DNA of 64,000 nt. Origin: a bacterium. Lineage in GTDB: Bacteria; Planctomycetota; UBA1135; UBA2386. A program made the position numbers and the translations under genes. Under the pieces are notes generated by a model that did not search any database, was not told where the DNA came from, and was given only the letters and a program-made list of their open reading frames with translations. The DNA is taken from NCBI GenBank assembly GCA_024743115.1, contig JANSXC010000001.1, positions 243,628 to 307,627 on the forward strand. Reading direction: 5' to 3'. Shown here in pieces: positions 16,174 to 24,996 of this stretch (the first letter of the stretch is position 1; every line of letters starts with the position of its first letter).

Positions 16174-18636
16174 ATGCGCCCGACCCATCGAATCGTCTCA
16201 CTGCTCGCCCTGACCACGTTCGGCGGACTCGCCGTGCCCGGTGACCTGACAGCGCAGAGCGCGTACCTGATCGACTCGGTCACCGACAAGCTCTACACGA
16301 TCGATCCCGACAGTGGCAGTTTGGTGGTGGCCGCCAGCACCAGCGGTTGGGGGTTGACGACGCCGGCCGAGCTGACGTTTCGCCGAGTGACGCAGGAGCT
16401 GTGGACGGTGGACTACGAAGGGGGCGAGGTCGGCACCATTGATCGGGTATCCGGGCGGTTTGCGCCCGCGTATACCGCTGTCACCGGCGCCGGGCCCGAC
16501 GGTTGGTACGGCATCGCCTGGCACGAGCGCGACAAGCGCTTCTATCTCTGCCACCAGGACAAGCACATCTACTCCCTCGATCCGATGACCGGGACGACGT
16601 CGATGGTTGGCTATCACGGATTGCCAGGGCTCGGGGTGCTCGAGACCGACGCGGATGGTGAGCTCTACGGCATCGACTACAACGGCACCGTCGTGTCCAT
16701 CGATCGCACGACGGGTGCGACCACCGTTCTGTCGACGACCGTCGCCGGTACTGGGTCGTTCGCGATCGAACCGGTCACCGGGGATTGGTACACAGTCAGT
16801 GTCCCCACCCGCACGCTCGCCAAGATCGATCCTTCCACCGGCGCTGTGTCGGCTTCTTCGCCGCTGTCCATCGGGATCCCGAACCCACGCGGGCTGGAGT
16901 TCGTCGAGGGGCGAATCGACGGCTACTACTTGGAGGCGGCCACGAAGAAGCTGTACGCCTGCAATCACTCCACCGGCGCGCGCCACTACCTCTCCACGCT
17001 TCAGGGTGTGACCCACCCTGTTGGAATGACCTACGTGCGGTCGACTGGCAAGCTTTGGGTGGCCGAGGGCAGTCTCAGCACCCCCAACAAGCTCGGCACC
17101 ATCGATCCCCGGACCGGCGTGTTTACGCCCGTGTTCACACCCGCGATCGGTCCCCAGGTCATCGACGCGGTAGCCTGGGACGAAAGGCACGAGGAGTTCG
17201 TGTTCTTCACCGTCCTCCCGCTCTCTGCGAGTGATCCGAGACTCCTGAGCTTCGACCCCGTGACGCTGAATGTCGTGGTGCTCGACACGATTCCATGTTG
17301 CACCGAAATGTGGCTTTCCGACCTCAGTGTCGACGCCATGGGCAACGTCTTCGGGGTCGACGGCGCAAGCCCTACGTCGAGCAATGGGATCTATCAGTTT
17401 GACCGCGGTTCAGGTGTCTGGAACTTCGTCGCGGCTCCTCCCTCCGCCTATAACGTCTCCGTCGATCAGTCCACTGGCAGTTTCTTCTTGGCCAGTATTG
17501 ATGGTCACCTGAGGGAGGTAGATCGTGGGTCGCACGCGATCACGCAGATCGGGAACTACCCGCGGTTCGGCGGAGGCTGGTATGAGGTCATCAACCATGC
17601 GCCGGCCTACGTCATCGACATGAGCAGCGATCAGCTCGGTGCGCTCGACCTGCGCACCGGTGTGGCGACGGCGATCGGCAGTACCCTCAACCACGGGCTG
17701 ACCGCGCCGGCCGACCTGGCCTACCAGGCCTCGAGCCGCGAGTTGTGGGCCGTGGACGCGGATGGCGGCGAGGTCGGCCGCATCGACCCAACGGACGGGA
17801 CGTTCACGCCGGTGTTCGACGTGGGAGACGACGTGACTGGCCTAGCTTGGCACGAAGGCGATGGCCGCTTCTACCTCGGCCATCGCGATCTCAATGTCTA
17901 CGCGTTGGATCTCACGGGAGAGGTCACTCTGCTCGGCCCCACGGGGACCGGCGAAATGGCCGCGCTCGACACCGACGCGTCGGGCAACCTGATCGGGTTG
18001 ACCCACGTGCCCGGCGAAATCGTCGTGATCGATCGGGTGACGGGGGCCGCAACCGTCACGGCGACGACCACGGTGGATCGGTTCATGGACCTCGGCATCG
18101 ATCAACTGACCGGCGACATCTATGCAGTTCGCCATACCAACGACGGGCTCTACTCCATCGATCCGGTGACGGGGGTGTGCACCCTCGTCGGAACGTTCGG
18201 CAGTGGCTTCCCTGTGGTGCGTGGCTTCGAACTGATCGAGAGCTACGGCTCGACGATCGCGCGCACGATGTCGTTCGGCACCAGCTGTGGCGGTGTCTTC
18301 GCGACGACGCAGAGCGAGCCGCAACTGCTGTCGGCCTGGAACGTCGACATCGTGGCGCCTCAGACGGCTCAGTTGGGTGTGCTCGCGCTGGGCTTCAGCA
18401 ACCCCGAGCTGTCGCTCGGCTCGTTCGGTGCTCCGGGCTGCACGCAGTATGTCGACGCGGTGAGCACGCAGCTGCTGATCGCACCGTTCGGCTCGCCGAC
18501 GTATTCGCTCGCGGTCCCGGCCGCGCCTGGTCTCGTTGGCCTGCCGGTGTTCGTGCAGGGCTACGCGTTCCTGCCCGGTTCGAATCCACTGGGGCTGGGC
18601 GTCAGTGGCGGTCTGCAGGGTCGCGTCGGTTGGTGA
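16174..18636 (+). CDS. Exported beta-propeller-like protein with internal duplication and shared C-terminal domain
   Basis: An 820-residue protein with a signal peptide (MRPTHRIVSLLALTTFGGLAVPG, ending near TAQS). The body holds many short strands of the type DSVTDKLYTIDPDSGSL, ELYGIDYNGTVVSIDRTTG and LYSIDPVTG, as in SMP-30/NHL or PQQ-type propellers. Two halves repeat the same order: about residues 30-190 and about 470-680 both contain TxPAxL, ELW.VD..GGEVG.ID, AWHE.D.RFYL.H.D and DRTTGA/DRVTGA. The last 115 residues (from GTSCGG) form the C-terminal domain shared with other exported proteins here, with a second conserved Cys in APGCTQYV. Probable surface or periplasmic protein; no catalytic residues are apparent. 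Confidence 0.82.
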   Translation: MRPTHRIVSLLALTTFGGLAVPGDLTAQSAYLIDSVTDKLYTIDPDSGSLVVAASTSGWGLTTPAELTFRRVTQELWTVDYEGGEVGTIDRVSGRFAPAYTAVTGAGPDGWYGIAWHERDKRFYLCHQDKHIYSLDPMTGTTSMVGYHGLPGLGVLETDADGELYGIDYNGTVVSIDRTTGATTVLSTTVAGTGSFAIEPVTGDWYTVSVPTRTLAKIDPSTGAVSASSPLSIGIPNPRGLEFVEGRIDGYYLEAATKKLYACNHSTGARHYLSTLQGVTHPVGMTYVRSTGKLWVAEGSLSTPNKLGTIDPRTGVFTPVFTPAIGPQVIDAVAWDERHEEFVFFTVLPLSASDPRLLSFDPVTLNVVVLDTIPCCTEMWLSDLSVDAMGNVFGVDGASPTSSNGIYQFDRGSGVWNFVAAPPSAYNVSVDQSTGSFFLASIDGHLREVDRGSHAITQIGNYPRFGGGWYEVINHAPAYVIDMSSDQLGALDLRTGVATAIGSTLNHGLTAPADLAYQASSRELWAVDADGGEVGRIDPTDGTFTPVFDVGDDVTGLAWHEGDGRFYLGHRDLNVYALDLTGEVTLLGPTGTGEMAALDTDASGNLIGLTHVPGEIVVIDRVTGAATVTATTTVDRFMDLGIDQLTGDIYAVRHTNDGLYSIDPVTGVCTLVGTFGSGFPVVRGFELIESYGSTIARTMSFGTSCGGVFATTQSEPQLLSAWNVDIVAPQTAQLGVLALGFSNPELSLGSFGAPGCTQYVDAVSTQLLIAPFGSPTYSLAVPAAPGLVGLPVFVQGYAFLPGSNPLGLGVSGGLQGRVGW

Positions 18637-18933
18637 TTCGGATGCGTGTCTGATGGCGCCACCATCGTCGGCGCCCAGGCGAGCTTTCCTTTCGACCACG
18701 TCCTCGCGGACTCGATCGCAGAGCGGTCGCCATTGGACGTGCTGCGGGAGAATCGTCGCTCGAGATTCGTAGAGTGCTTCGCCGCGACGGGTCGCGTGTC
18801 TGGCGCGATCTCGGAGAGATCCGCCGCGGTTCCCACTACGGCGTTCGCCGTCTCTTGTCAGATGGTCACGGTCCTTTTCGGGGGAAGACAAGAGCGCATC
18901 CAGCTGGGCGTTTGAGGCGTCGATACCCTTGAG
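18637..18933. other. Intergenic region without recognisable features
   Basis: A 297-bp gap between two genes on the plus strand. I find no conserved frame, hairpin with T run, or repeat. It presumably holds the promoter of the next gene. Confidence 0.4.
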
Positions 18934-21240
18934 TTGCGCTACCACATCACGATTCTGCTCGGCGCGTTCCTGCTCTTTCAGGTTCAGCCGCAGCTCGCTC
19001 GGGTCATCCTGCCCTGGTTCGGAGGTGGCCCGGCCGTCTGGTCGGCATGCCTTCTGTTCTTTCAGACGCAGCTGCTCGCGGGCTATGCCTACGCCCATTA
19101 CCTGCACTGCCGACTGGCGCCGTGGTCCCAGGCCGTTGTGCACATTGCGTTGCTGGTCACGTCCCTGCTCTTCCTGCCGGTGGCTCCGGGGGCCCAGTGG
19201 AAACCGACGGGAACGGAGTCGCCGACTCTCCACATCCTGCTCCTTCTCTTCGCGACCGTGGGGCTGCCTTACATGTTGCTCGCGGCGACCGGCCCGCTCC
19301 TGCAGGGATGGTTCACTCGTGAGCATCGTGGGCGATCGCCTTACCGGCTCTATTCGCTGTCCAACGTCGGGTCGCTCGCAGCGCTCTTGAGCTTTCCGTT
19401 CCTCTTCGAGCCCAACCTGACGATCAGCGTGCAGGCAAACGTGTGGTCGGTGGCGTACGTCGTGTTCCTCGGCTCGTGCGTTTGGTGCGCGTGGTCGTTC
19501 GCCAGGACCACGGCGCGTACCGATGCCGGATCGGTGCCCGGCCGCCGAACGCGTCCGATCCGGGACGTCGGTTCCCATGGGGCGGCCCCGGCGGCCGTGC
19601 CGGGCCTCGCGGCATTCGCCACGGCTCCCGGCTTCACCGCCGGTCTCGATCTCACGGTTGCGGCGAGCGTACGCGCCGAGATCGCGGGTCTGTTCGGTGC
19701 GGTGCCGCCCTCAGGCCCGACGACCCGGCGGGAGCCCGCTCGATGTGCCGACGCGAGAGTGGGATCGGAGGCAACGGTCGGACATCGGCAGCTGCGTCGC
19801 TGGGTCGCACTTGCCGCGCTCCCATCCGTGATGCTGCTCGCCGTGACGAACGTGATCTGCGTGGACATTGCCGTCACGCCGTTCTTCTGGGTGATGCCAC
19901 TCGCGATCTATCTGCTGACTTTCGTTCTCACGTTCGACAGTGACCGCTGGTATCGCCCGGTGGCGATGGGGGTCGCGCTGACGACGCTCGCGGTGATGCT
20001 GCTGTTCTGCGCCGAGGCCTCGTGGTTCGTCGGCTCCGTCGTGCTCCAGGTCGTGGCGCTGTGCGCCACGCTGTTCCTCTGCGGGATGGTTTGCCATGGC
20101 GAGCTCGTTCGCCAGAAACCCGCGCCGGAGCGACTGACCGCGTTCTACCTCGCCGTAGCCCTCGGCGGCGCGGTCGGTGGCGTGATCGTCGCGGTGATTG
20201 CTCCGGTCTGCTTCGACACGTTCCTCGAGCTGGACATCGGTCTCGGGCTCTGCGCAGTAGTCGGCCTGTTCACGGCGGCGCGCAGCTCGGTGGACCCCGA
20301 GAAGATGACTCGTCTGCTCGGGCGCCGGGTGCTGCCGTTCGCGTTCGGTGTGGCGTTCGCCGGCGCGATCGTCATCCGCGCCAGCCAGAACTTCGACTGC
20401 ATTGAACGCAGCCGCAACTTCTTCGGTCGCGCAATGGTGCAGGAGGTCGTCGGACGCGAGTACCAGGGCGGCCAGGACGTCGTTCAGGTAACCAGGCGAC
20501 TCCGTCACGGCAGCACACTGCACGGTGAGCAGATCCGCGGTGGCCGGGTCGCGGCGGGCATGGGCCACACCTACTTCGGCGAGGAGTCGGGCGTTGCGTA
20601 CGCGCTGCGCAACCACCCTGCGGCCGGCCAACGGCCGCTCCACGTCGGGATCATCGGGCTCGGCACGGGCACGCTCGCCTACTACGCGCATGAGCGCGAC
20701 CACTACACGTTCTACGAGATCGACCCGGTGATCGTGCGGATTTCGGAGCAGTACTTCACCTATCTGGCGGATGCGCGCCTGAGAGGCGCGTTCACATCCG
20801 TCAAGCTCGGCGACGCTCGCGTCCAGATGGACCGTGAGCTGGCGACGGGCAGGCGGCACGGCTTCGACGTGCTGATCGTCGATGCGTTCAGCAGCGATTC
20901 GATCCCGGTGCATCTCCTGACGCGTGAAGCCAATCGGATCTACTGGCGGCAGCTCGCACCGGACGGGATCTTGCTCACTCACCTCAGCAATCGATTCCTC
21001 GACCTTCTTCCCGTCGCGCGCGGTCTGGCTACAGACGCCCACAAGCAGCTGCGTGTCGTCACCGTCCAGTCGAAAGAGACCAACACGAAGATCGGGTCGG
21101 CCTGGGCGATCATGACCGACAATCGCGAGTTTCTTGCAGGTGCCAGGATGCAGCTTGCGGCTCGCGAGGACTCGCTCGAGCCACACCGGGAACTGCTGTG
21201 GACGGACGACTTCAGCAGCCTCTGGCACGTCATGCGCTAG
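18934..21240 (+). CDS. Membrane protein with C-terminal spermidine-synthase-like domain
   Basis: A 768-residue protein. The first 480 residues carry many hydrophobic spans, starting ITILLGAFLLFQVQPQLARVIL, with a long Pro/Ala-rich loop near 185-285. The C-terminal 250 residues are spermidine-synthase-like: nucleotide-binding loop GIIGLGTGTLAYYA, acidic YEIDP, GDARVQM, and DAFSSDSIPVHLLT, which aligns with the catalytic Asp segment. Membrane-fused members are widespread, and their substrate is usually unproven; polyamine transfer or a methyltransferase-like role are both possible. The only start after the in-frame stop at 18913 is a TTG (18934), with no obvious ribosome site. Its 3' end abuts a truncated hemolysin III gene on the opposite strand. 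Confidence 0.85.
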   Translation: MRYHITILLGAFLLFQVQPQLARVILPWFGGGPAVWSACLLFFQTQLLAGYAYAHYLHCRLAPWSQAVVHIALLVTSLLFLPVAPGAQWKPTGTESPTLHILLLLFATVGLPYMLLAATGPLLQGWFTREHRGRSPYRLYSLSNVGSLAALLSFPFLFEPNLTISVQANVWSVAYVVFLGSCVWCAWSFARTTARTDAGSVPGRRTRPIRDVGSHGAAPAAVPGLAAFATAPGFTAGLDLTVAASVRAEIAGLFGAVPPSGPTTRREPARCADARVGSEATVGHRQLRRWVALAALPSVMLLAVTNVICVDIAVTPFFWVMPLAIYLLTFVLTFDSDRWYRPVAMGVALTTLAVMLLFCAEASWFVGSVVLQVVALCATLFLCGMVCHGELVRQKPAPERLTAFYLAVALGGAVGGVIVAVIAPVCFDTFLELDIGLGLCAVVGLFTAARSSVDPEKMTRLLGRRVLPFAFGVAFAGAIVIRASQNFDCIERSRNFFGRAMVQEVVGREYQGGQDVVQVTRRLRHGSTLHGEQIRGGRVAAGMGHTYFGEESGVAYALRNHPAAGQRPLHVGIIGLGTGTLAYYAHERDHYTFYEIDPVIVRISEQYFTYLADARLRGAFTSVKLGDARVQMDRELATGRRHGFDVLIVDAFSSDSIPVHLLTREANRIYWRQLAPDGILLTHLSNRFLDLLPVARGLATDAHKQLRVVTVQSKETNTKIGSAWAIMTDNREFLAGARMQLAAREDSLEPHRELLWTDDFSSLWHVMR

Positions 21241-21243
21241 GAG

Positions 21244-21414
21244 TCCCGACGCCAGATGGTGCCGGAACAGCGTCGCGCCGTAGATGCTGTAGCTGACGAT
21301 CTTGCGGGTGTCGCCTTCGATCGCGACTTGCGTGATCAGCACCGCATTGCCGCCGAGCGCGAGCAGTGCGCCGACGAGGTGGGAGGGGGCGTTGAACCGT
21401 TCGCCTCGGTACAT
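21244..21414 (-). pseudogene. Truncated hemolysin III (TrhA-like) membrane protein gene
   Basis: Reading on the minus strand from the ATG at 21412-21414 gives about 57 residues that match the start of the hemolysin III family: YRGERFNAPSHLVGALLALGG, then RKIVSYSIYGATLF. The family continues with a run such as LLYLxSTLYHS and five more membrane spans, about 215 residues in all. Here the sequence degrades to RHHLASGLLA and then runs into the 3' end of the spermidine-synthase-like gene in antisense. About three quarters of the gene is therefore missing. The start and its N-terminal coding are well kept, so the loss may be recent. Confidence 0.78.
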
Positions 21415-21604
21415 GGCCGGTTTCCAATCACTTCTCGCGGGTAGCTCCGTTCCCGGCGTTCATGGCGGGGGGACGGGTGTCGGAAGCCCCGTTGCTCCCC
21501 CCGGGGACGCCCAGGCTCGTGTAAAGAGGAGATCGTTGAACGTCTTCCGCTTCGCTGGGCATGGGAATGCCGCCGACGGCGTGTGAGATGCTAGGATCGG
21601 CTGA

Positions 21605-21907
21605 ATGACTCCCACTGGCGAGGGTAAGCCGAGGCTGACGGAAAAGGGCTGGATACGAAAGCGTTGGCTTGCGGAGAAGATCGTCAGTGGGGAACTGCCT
21701 GCGGCGGTCGACGACATGTTGAAGAAGTGCGATGGCGTCTTCGTGGAGAACGAAGACCTGGAGGAGCACGTGAAGCTGATGACAGCATTCTTCACTGGCC
21801 ATTCGGGCGAGGAGCTGACCGATACCGACCGGCGCTTGAGTCGTTTGCGTGCCTACCTGGAGCGGTTGCTGTCGGTGCGTGAAATGTGGGCGAGGGAGCG
21901 CTGCTGA
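21605..21907 (+). CDS. Small hypothetical protein
   Basis: A 100-residue protein, highly charged and mostly helical by composition: WIRKRWLAEKIVSGELPAAV, then two helices with LEEHVKLMTAFFTG and RRLSRLRAYLERLLSV. Acidic and basic residues alternate, and there is no signal peptide or membrane span. An agga sequence lies 8 bp before the ATG, supporting the start. I do not recognise the family. It stands alone, ahead of a two-way hairpin that separates it from the convergent racemase gene. Confidence 0.6.
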   Translation: MTPTGEGKPRLTEKGWIRKRWLAEKIVSGELPAAVDDMLKKCDGVFVENEDLEEHVKLMTAFFTGHSGEELTDTDRRLSRLRAYLERLLSVREMWARERC

Positions 21908-21988
21908 GGGGCAAGCGGTTGGTGTCCCATCGCCGCTACGCGATGAGCTTGGCGATGCTCTCCCCGAGACGTCGCGGACTCTCCATGG

Positions 21989-22020
21989 CGGTTCGGGTGC
22001 ATGTGCGATCTCCCGAACCG
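21989..22020. terminator. Bidirectional hairpin between convergent genes
   Basis: Inverted repeat cggttcggg (21989-21997) and cccgaaccg (22012-22020), 9 bp with a 14-base loop, between the ends of the small hypothetical gene and the racemase gene. No T run is visible on either strand, so it is a probable rather than certain terminator. Confidence 0.5.
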
Positions 22021-22026
22021 GTAGTG

Positions 22027-23127
22027 TCAGCCCTCGGTCGGGCCAGCCGGTGAGTTCCCGGCTCGCACGGGTCGGATCACCTTGCTGACGAAGGGGGAGG
22101 TCATCGCCCGCAGCAGGGCGCTGTAGTTCGGCTCGAACCAGAGTTCGGTTCCGACAGGTAGTCGTTCGCGTCCGGAGTGCACGATCAGATGGTCGCTGCT
22201 GGCGCCGGAAATCTCGACTCCGGGTTGCGCTTGCAGACCGTCCGGATCGACGTCCTGTCGCCCGACCGCGAGGATCGCCTGCGGCACGAGGCCGCGATCA
22301 CCTGGAATCGACACGTCGCCGAAGGCTGCTTGCGCGGTCGCGCCGGTCGGCCGCGAAGGCTTGATCTTGGACTCGATCACTTCGGCTACCAGAGTGATGG
22401 CGTCGGTATGGAGCCCTGCGATCGGCCGGCGATCCACAGGGTCTCGTCCAAGCAGCATCGACTCACCAAGTCGGAGGTCATTGATCTTGCCGGTGTGCAC
22501 GTTGCCGAAGGCCCACTTGAGGTTTGCGGAGTTGCCGCCGGACACGACGTCGAGTGTGAGCCCGAACGTCGCTTCGATCGAGTCCGCAAGCGCCGATAGC
22601 CGGTCCATGCTCTCCTGGTCCGGAACCACGCCGTAGCGGCACGCCAGGTTGGTGCCGACGCCCCGGACCGTGATTCCTGGAAGTCGAAAAGCCTCGCTGA
22701 CCGTGCACTCCAGATCTGCGGGCATGATCCCTTCACGAAGGTCGCCGAGCTCTACCATGAGCACGACTCCGTGCTTCTTGCCGGTCGATTCAGCCGCGGC
22801 CGAAAGCTGTTGGATGACTTCGACTTCGGTGTTGAAACTCGAGTCGGCGGATGCGACCACGCGGGCCGCCTGACTCATCATCGGCGATCGGATCATTGCG
22901 ATTGGCGCGGACACATGGGCGGTGCGCAGCGTCTCGATGTTCTCGATTCGTGAGTCGCCGAGTGAACGTACGCCCGCCTGCAAGAAGGCATCGGCGATCG
23001 CCGGACACCCCAGCATTGCCTTGGTGACACCCGTCACCGAGATTCCGCAGTGGCCCAGGGAATCGACCAGTGCGCTGGCGTTGTCGTGGATCTTGCGCAG
23101 GTCGATATCCAACCGCGGCACGCTCAC
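22027..23127 (-). CDS. PLP-dependent amino acid racemase, alanine/ornithine racemase type
   Basis: A 366-residue protein of the fold-type III PLP family. The N-terminal barrel opens with RLDIDLRKIHDNA and has the PLP-binding lysine in GVTKAMLGCP. Later motifs are GDSRIENI, VELGDLREGI, GTNLACRYG, VSGGNSANL and the phosphate-binding loop area INDLRLGESMLLG. These follow the ornithine/alanine racemase group (COG3457) rather than the classical Alr. It would interconvert L- and D-forms of an amino acid in the cytoplasm. Its ATG overlaps the stop of the upstream DUF1611 gene by 4 bp (atga type), so the two are translationally coupled and very likely act in one pathway of D-amino acid metabolism. 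The exact substrate cannot be read from sequence. Confidence 0.85.
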   Translation of the reverse strand: MSVPRLDIDLRKIHDNASALVDSLGHCGISVTGVTKAMLGCPAIADAFLQAGVRSLGDSRIENIETLRTAHVSAPIAMIRSPMMSQAARVVASADSSFNTEVEVIQQLSAAAESTGKKHGVVLMVELGDLREGIMPADLECTVSEAFRLPGITVRGVGTNLACRYGVVPDQESMDRLSALADSIEATFGLTLDVVSGGNSANLKWAFGNVHTGKINDLRLGESMLLGRDPVDRRPIAGLHTDAITLVAEVIESKIKPSRPTGATAQAAFGDVSIPGDRGLVPQAILAVGRQDVDPDGLQAQPGVEISGASSDHLIVHSGRERLPVGTELWFEPNYSALLRAMTSPFVSKVIRPVRAGNSPAGPTEG

Positions 23128-24323
23128 GACGCCCGGGGTGCCCGCTCCTGGTCGAGTTCTGGGAACGCAGTGAGGATCATCCCAGTCAGACGGTTGATCG
23201 GTTCGGTCAGCGGATCTGTCACTGCGATTTCCAGCTCGGCCGAGTAGCCTGCAATCGCGGTCTCGAGTTCGTCACTCGTCATGCCCTCGTGGTTGAGAGT
23301 GAGGCCTATCACCTTGGTCGTGGCGAACATCTCGATGAGCCGAATCTCTGACGTCGGACTCGGCATTGGCATGTTCTCGAAGTCGCAGCGGTGAGGCCGT
23401 GCGGGCGCATGCTGCAGAATGACGCCGTCAGGGTGGCACCCGCGCAAGATGAGGCTGGACGTTGAGAACGCCGGGTGGCTCAACGAACCCTGTCCTTCGA
23501 CGATGATCACATCGGGGGCCTCGTTCTCGAAAGCCTCGACGATCGTCGCCTCCAGCTCGCCCGAAACGAACTGCGAGGGCACAGCGTCCAGCGCAACGCC
23601 GTAGCGGGCTCCCTGCATCAGGCCGGTCTGCCCGGTGCCTACCAGCACCGCTTTCACCCCCAGCTCGTTGAGCGCCATCGTGAGGATTGTCGCCGTCGTG
23701 CGCTTGCCGATCGCGCAATCGGTGCCGAGCACGGCAATGCGTGGGCAAGTCACCTCGGCGATGCGGCCACTGAACAGTCGCAGCTCCTGCTTGGGGCGAG
23801 GCTTTCGAATATCGAGAATGCGGACGTTGTGCGCGGTGCTCGCGGCGAGGAACTCGAGATCGTCGCTCAGGAACTCGTGCAGCCCGTTCACGATGTGCAT
23901 TCCGAGGGCCATGGCTTCGAGCACGATTCGGCGCTCCTCCCCTGTCAGCATGCCGCTCGCCGGCGCCACACCGAAGATGAAGAACTCTGGCATGGAGGCC
24001 GAACTCGAAAGCGCGTCTGCGAGGTCGCGGCAAATCGGAATCGCTTTGTGCTCCTCTCCGAGAGCGATGCCCGCATCCGTCCCGGCACGCTTGCTGTCGA
24101 TTACCGAGAGGATTCGGTAGCGCTCCGAATGGCGAACGAGCCCGTTTGCGGTCTTGCCGTCGATGCTTCCGAAGTTTGCCTCGCAGTAGACGACCGCGGT
24201 AGCTCCGTCGGGCTCATCGTCGACGTTCGGCTGCATCATGGCGCGGGCCATCTTGCCGGGATCGGGAAGAGCGCGCTCAAATCGGGCGCTCTGGGGGCGG
24301 ACGGATTCCTTGCCGTCGGACAT
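23124..24323 (-). CDS. DUF1611 family protein (DgcN-like), coupled to amino acid racemase
   Basis: A 399-residue protein of the DUF1611 family. The N-terminal half is Rossmann-like (VVYCEANFGSIDGKTANGLVRH in outline, IDSKRAGTDAG, FFIFGVAPASGML). The C-terminal half has a P-loop-type motif GTDCAIGKRTTATIL followed by GTGQTGLMQGARYG and VIIVEGQGSLSHPAF. Members of this family have been described as D-glutamate N-acetyltransferases (DgcN), which act before an N-acyl amino acid racemase in D-glutamate use. Here the partner is a PLP racemase instead, so the pathway may differ. It is the first gene of a two-gene operon, overlapping the racemase by 4 bp. Family membership is firm; the reaction is inferred. 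Confidence 0.82.
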   Translation of the reverse strand: MSDGKESVRPQSARFERALPDPGKMARAMMQPNVDDEPDGATAVVYCEANFGSIDGKTANGLVRHSERYRILSVIDSKRAGTDAGIALGEEHKAIPICRDLADALSSSASMPEFFIFGVAPASGMLTGEERRIVLEAMALGMHIVNGLHEFLSDDLEFLAASTAHNVRILDIRKPRPKQELRLFSGRIAEVTCPRIAVLGTDCAIGKRTTATILTMALNELGVKAVLVGTGQTGLMQGARYGVALDAVPSQFVSGELEATIVEAFENEAPDVIIVEGQGSLSHPAFSTSSLILRGCHPDGVILQHAPARPHRCDFENMPMPSPTSEIRLIEMFATTKVIGLTLNHEGMTSDELETAIAGYSAELEIAVTDPLTEPINRLTGMILTAFPELDQERAPRAS

Positions 24324-24344
24324 GTGTGCCTCCTCAAGTAGAAC

Positions 24345-24840
24345 TCAGAGGAGGCGACGGAGTCGTGATGGCCGAAGTTGGCCAGTCGATGACGTGGTCC
24401 CCGCTAAGCGAGATGACCAGTCACTGTAGTGCCGCGTTAGGCCGGGATGTCTGAGAAACCGAGATTCGGACCCAACACCACCGATGTAGGTGCATCTCCA
24501 TGCGCCGATGACGAGTCTTGCAGACTTAGCAGACCTGCCATTGAACCCCTGCGCCTCGGCAGGGAGCTCACCGGGCGACGTGACGTCGGACACACGAATG
24601 TATGCGCCGAGATTCTCTCGCTCGTCGAGCACCGCTAGCTCCGTCGTCTCGGTGAACGCGGTCTGCAGGATTCGGAGGTCGAGGCCGTGGCCTGAGTTCT
24701 TGGCCAGGGCCCCCAGCACCGGTTTGATCCCGGTTCGGCGGACGAACGCCATGACGATTTCGAAGCGGTCGGCGGAGTGGATTCGAGCGAGCGGCTGGTT
24801 TGCCCACTCGCGGTTCGCCCCTCGAGTTGGTGAAGGGGGG
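24345..24840 (-). pseudogene. Decayed phospholipase-D-type domain fragment (helicase/nuclease N-terminus)
   Basis: On the minus strand the frame reads through HSADRFEIVMAFVRRTGIK, LDLRILQTAFTETTELAVL and LGAYIRVSDVTSPGELPAEA. This order matches the PLD-like N-terminal domain of DEAD helicase and restriction-type nucleases, in which the corresponding stretches are ADRxDIxVAFVxxSG, LRVLTTTYxGATD and a closing LHAKA. The catalytic His and Lys are replaced here (LPAEA, with Pro and Glu). The expected IGSSNLS block appears only in another frame. So this is probably a dead relic of a defence or repair gene. It fills most of the 673-bp gap between the second kinase and the DUF1611 gene. Resemblance is by eye and moderate. 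Confidence 0.4.
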
Positions 24841-24996
24841 GGGCGAGGAGCGGCACGAGGAGCGCGGTGACATACTCGAACGACCCGTCGAGACCGGATG
24901 GAGCGCAGAGCCTCGCCAGGCTCGACAGAGGTGTCGTCCGCCCCCGGCTCCGTTCGCTATCGCCGAGTCGGCAGATGCCCCTGATCGTTGCTGGGG

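Noticed and set aside
17842..19578. Long minus-strand frame of 578 codons
   Set aside because: It runs antisense across two real genes and is Arg/Glu-rich with no recognisable pattern.
19711..21243. Continuation of the hemolysin III frame through the spermidine-synthase-like gene
   Set aside because: Only the first 57 residues match the family; the rest is antisense shadow.
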